The notes beneath the pieces were generated by a model. That model had not been told where the DNA came from. It searched no databases and was given only the letters and a program-made list of their open reading frames with translations. From Lachnospiraceae bacterium AF51-6-b8A (GTDB taxonomy: Bacteria > Bacillota > Clostridia > Lachnospirales > Lachnospiraceae): a stretch of 64,000 bases of DNA. Where the stretch lies: positions 124,001 through 188,000 of the forward strand of contig JAQCZH010000002.1 in the NCBI GenBank assembly GCA_027682585.1, written 5' to 3'. The position numbers and the translations under genes are program-made. Shown here piece by piece: positions 62,886 to 64,000 of the stretch (positions are counted from its first letter, which is position 1; every line of letters starts with the position of its first letter).

Positions 62886-64000
62886 TCAGGCGCTCTTCTC
62901 GGGCTGCCAGTCAATAAAGTAAGCCTTGTACCAGGTCAGAAAAGAAAAAATGGTCCAAACCTTGCGGCGGCCGTTGACCTTCTTGGCGTAAGTGTCGTCC
63001 AGAAGCTTTAAGATGGCATCCTGATCGAAGAATTCCCTGACAAAGTCCATGGCAAAAAGCTCCCGGACCTGCTTGTAGTAGGTCTCTGTCTCCAGCCATG
63101 CCTTAATGGGGGTTGGGAATCCCATCTTCTTACGGTTGAACCACGCCCTGGGCAGGTGACGGGCAGCCGCCTGACGGAAGGCGAACTTGGAAGTCTTGCC
63201 CTTAATCAGATATGGGGTAGGCACCTTCTCAGCCACCTCAGCCAGCTTACGATCCAAAAGGGGTACGCGAAGCTCCAGAGAGTGTGCCATAGACATCTTA
63301 TCTGCCTTTAAGAGAATATCCTTGGTCATGAAGTGGTGAATGTCGTTGTACTGCATCTGCTTGACATTGGACAGGCCCTCGGAACGGTCAAAGATGGGAT
63401 CCAGAATCTCTCTGACCGACTTGGACTTGCGATAGGGGGCAGTCAAAAGGGCGTCAGCCTCTGACTCCTCCATGATCTTGGCCTGACCCACGAAGAAATT
63501 ACGGGGTTCATCCAGACTTCGCACGATTTCCAGCTTCCCACGGAAATTCTTCTTACTCTTCTTTAAGGCGCGCAGAAGTCCCCTGCGAAGAGGCTTTGGC
63601 AGGTGCTTTAAGACACTGGCCAGAGCGATCACCGCCTCTACCTTGGTGTAGGGGCCATAGTCCTGATAACCAGCGAAGAGCTCGTCGGCGCCCTCTCCTG
63701 ACATCACCACTCTCAGCTCCCGGCTGGCGAGCTCAGATAAGAAATAGAGGGGAACACAGGAGGGATTGGCATCGGGTTCATCCAGGTACCACTGGATCCT
63801 GGGAAATGCCGCAAAGGCCTCATCCGCGGATACGACCCGGGAACTGTGATTGATATGAAGGTGATCCGCCAGCTTCTCTGCGTACATGGCCTCATTATAG
63901 GTCTTGTCAAACCCGACTGAGTAGGTCTTATCCGGCCGTAAAACCGATGCGACGAAGGAAGAGTCCACACCGGAGGAAAGGAAGGATCCCACCTCTACGT
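62886..64000 (-). CDS. asnB: Asparagine synthetase B, C-terminal part (5' end outside window)
   Basis: The frame is open to the right edge, so the glutaminase domain is missing. The synthetase domain begins with the PP-loop VEVGSFLSSGVDSSFV and has VMSGEGADELFAGYQDY (about 100 residues later), LELRVPLLDRKL and a C-terminal RKKMGFPTPIKAWL. It makes asparagine from aspartate with glutamine-derived ammonia. The apparent start near 63992 is only an internal valine codon. Confidence 0.95.
   Translation of the reverse strand, partial: VEVGSFLSSGVDSSFVASVLRPDKTYSVGFDKTYNEAMYAEKLADHLHINHSSRVVSADEAFAAFPRIQWYLDEPDANPSCVPLYFLSELASRELRVVMSGEGADELFAGYQDYGPYTKVEAVIALASVLKHLPKPLRRGLLRALKKSKKNFRGKLEIVRSLDEPRNFFVGQAKIMEESEADALLTAPYRKSKSVREILDPIFDRSEGLSNVKQMQYNDIHHFMTKDILLKADKMSMAHSLELRVPLLDRKLAEVAEKVPTPYLIKGKTSKFAFRQAAARHLPRAWFNRKKMGFPTPIKAWLETETYYKQVRELFAMDFVREFFDQDAILKLLDDTYAKKVNGRRKVWTIFSFLTWYKAYFIDWQPEKSA

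Overview
This window looks like a chromosomal segment of an anaerobic Firmicute of the class Clostridia, most likely Lachnospiraceae. The reasons are oxygen defence by rubrerythrin and desulfoferrodoxin, a Firmicutes-style small-protein prophage vocabulary (DUF1492, DUF2815, DUF2800, phage VirE primase-helicase, ImmA-like proteins), clustered tRNAs, strong GGAGG ribosome binding sites and a CUT1 sugar transporter without its own ATPase. The species is an inference; I could not run a search.

Layout. (1) 1-15.85 kb: one end of a prophage inserted at a tRNA-Leu(TAG) gene. A tyrosine integrase abuts the tRNA. It is followed inward by a DUF4177 protein, a small ImmA-like protein, a ToxN/CptN-like protein preceded by a terminator-bounded small RNA (candidate type III toxin-antitoxin), a CI-like repressor, an operator region with a divergent Cro-like gene, and then a leftward early operon: regulators, small membrane proteins, DUF2800 nuclease, DUF2815 ssDNA-binding protein, family A DNA polymerase, VirE primase/helicase, VRR-NUC, HNH, SNF2 helicase (frameshifted in its Walker A motif), an ArpU/DUF1492 regulator, HNH and the portal gene running off the left edge. 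No terminase is present where one is expected. (2) 16-24 kb: a leftward lactose/galactoside locus (AraC regulator, solute-binding lipoprotein, two permeases, GH2 beta-galactosidase). (3) 24-33 kb: housekeeping genes (CstA, an unusual Maf-HD fusion, Nudix, FKBP, serine acetyltransferase, a potassium channel, a methyltransferase). (4) 33.5-47 kb: a type I-E CRISPR-Cas locus. (5) 47-64 kb: a six-tRNA operon, RdgB/phosphodiesterase, a C1 protease, RNA methyltransferase, YbaK, an IS481-like remnant beside tRNA-Arg, NadE, desulfoferrodoxin/rubrerythrin, ExoA, MgsA, an Sfp-type transferase and a partial AsnB.

The most unusual structure is the distal half of the CRISPR array (34001-36522). Seven repeat copies there are separated by two ordinary 33-nt spacers and by five much longer intervals of 440, 465, 438, 456 and 458 nt. 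Each long interval carries phage-type gene pieces, most of them cut exactly where a CRISPR repeat begins: a MuF-like C-terminus, an endolysin-like C-terminus, a CopG-like N-terminus, an RHH-like N-terminus and others. They look like 'giant spacers' of nearly uniform length, about fourteen times the normal one. The leader-side array (36523-37526) is perfectly regular (17 repeats, 16 spacers of 33 nt) and ends only 20 nt from a Cas2-DnaQ fusion gene, leaving no room for a conventional intergenic leader. The combination of a Cas2 fused to a trimming-type exonuclease and oversize spacers suggests, as inference, a past phase of untrimmed prespacer integration.

How parts work together: the prophage repressor and operators keep the leftward early operon silent, and the candidate type III system plus ImmA may stabilise the prophage. 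The cas genes overlap or nearly abut and form one operon (cas3-cse1-cse2-cas7-cas5-cas6-cas1-cas2/dnaQ) reading toward the array, so interference, crRNA processing and adaptation are probably co-expressed. The lactose cluster imports and hydrolyses a beta-galactoside, with its ATPase supplied from elsewhere.
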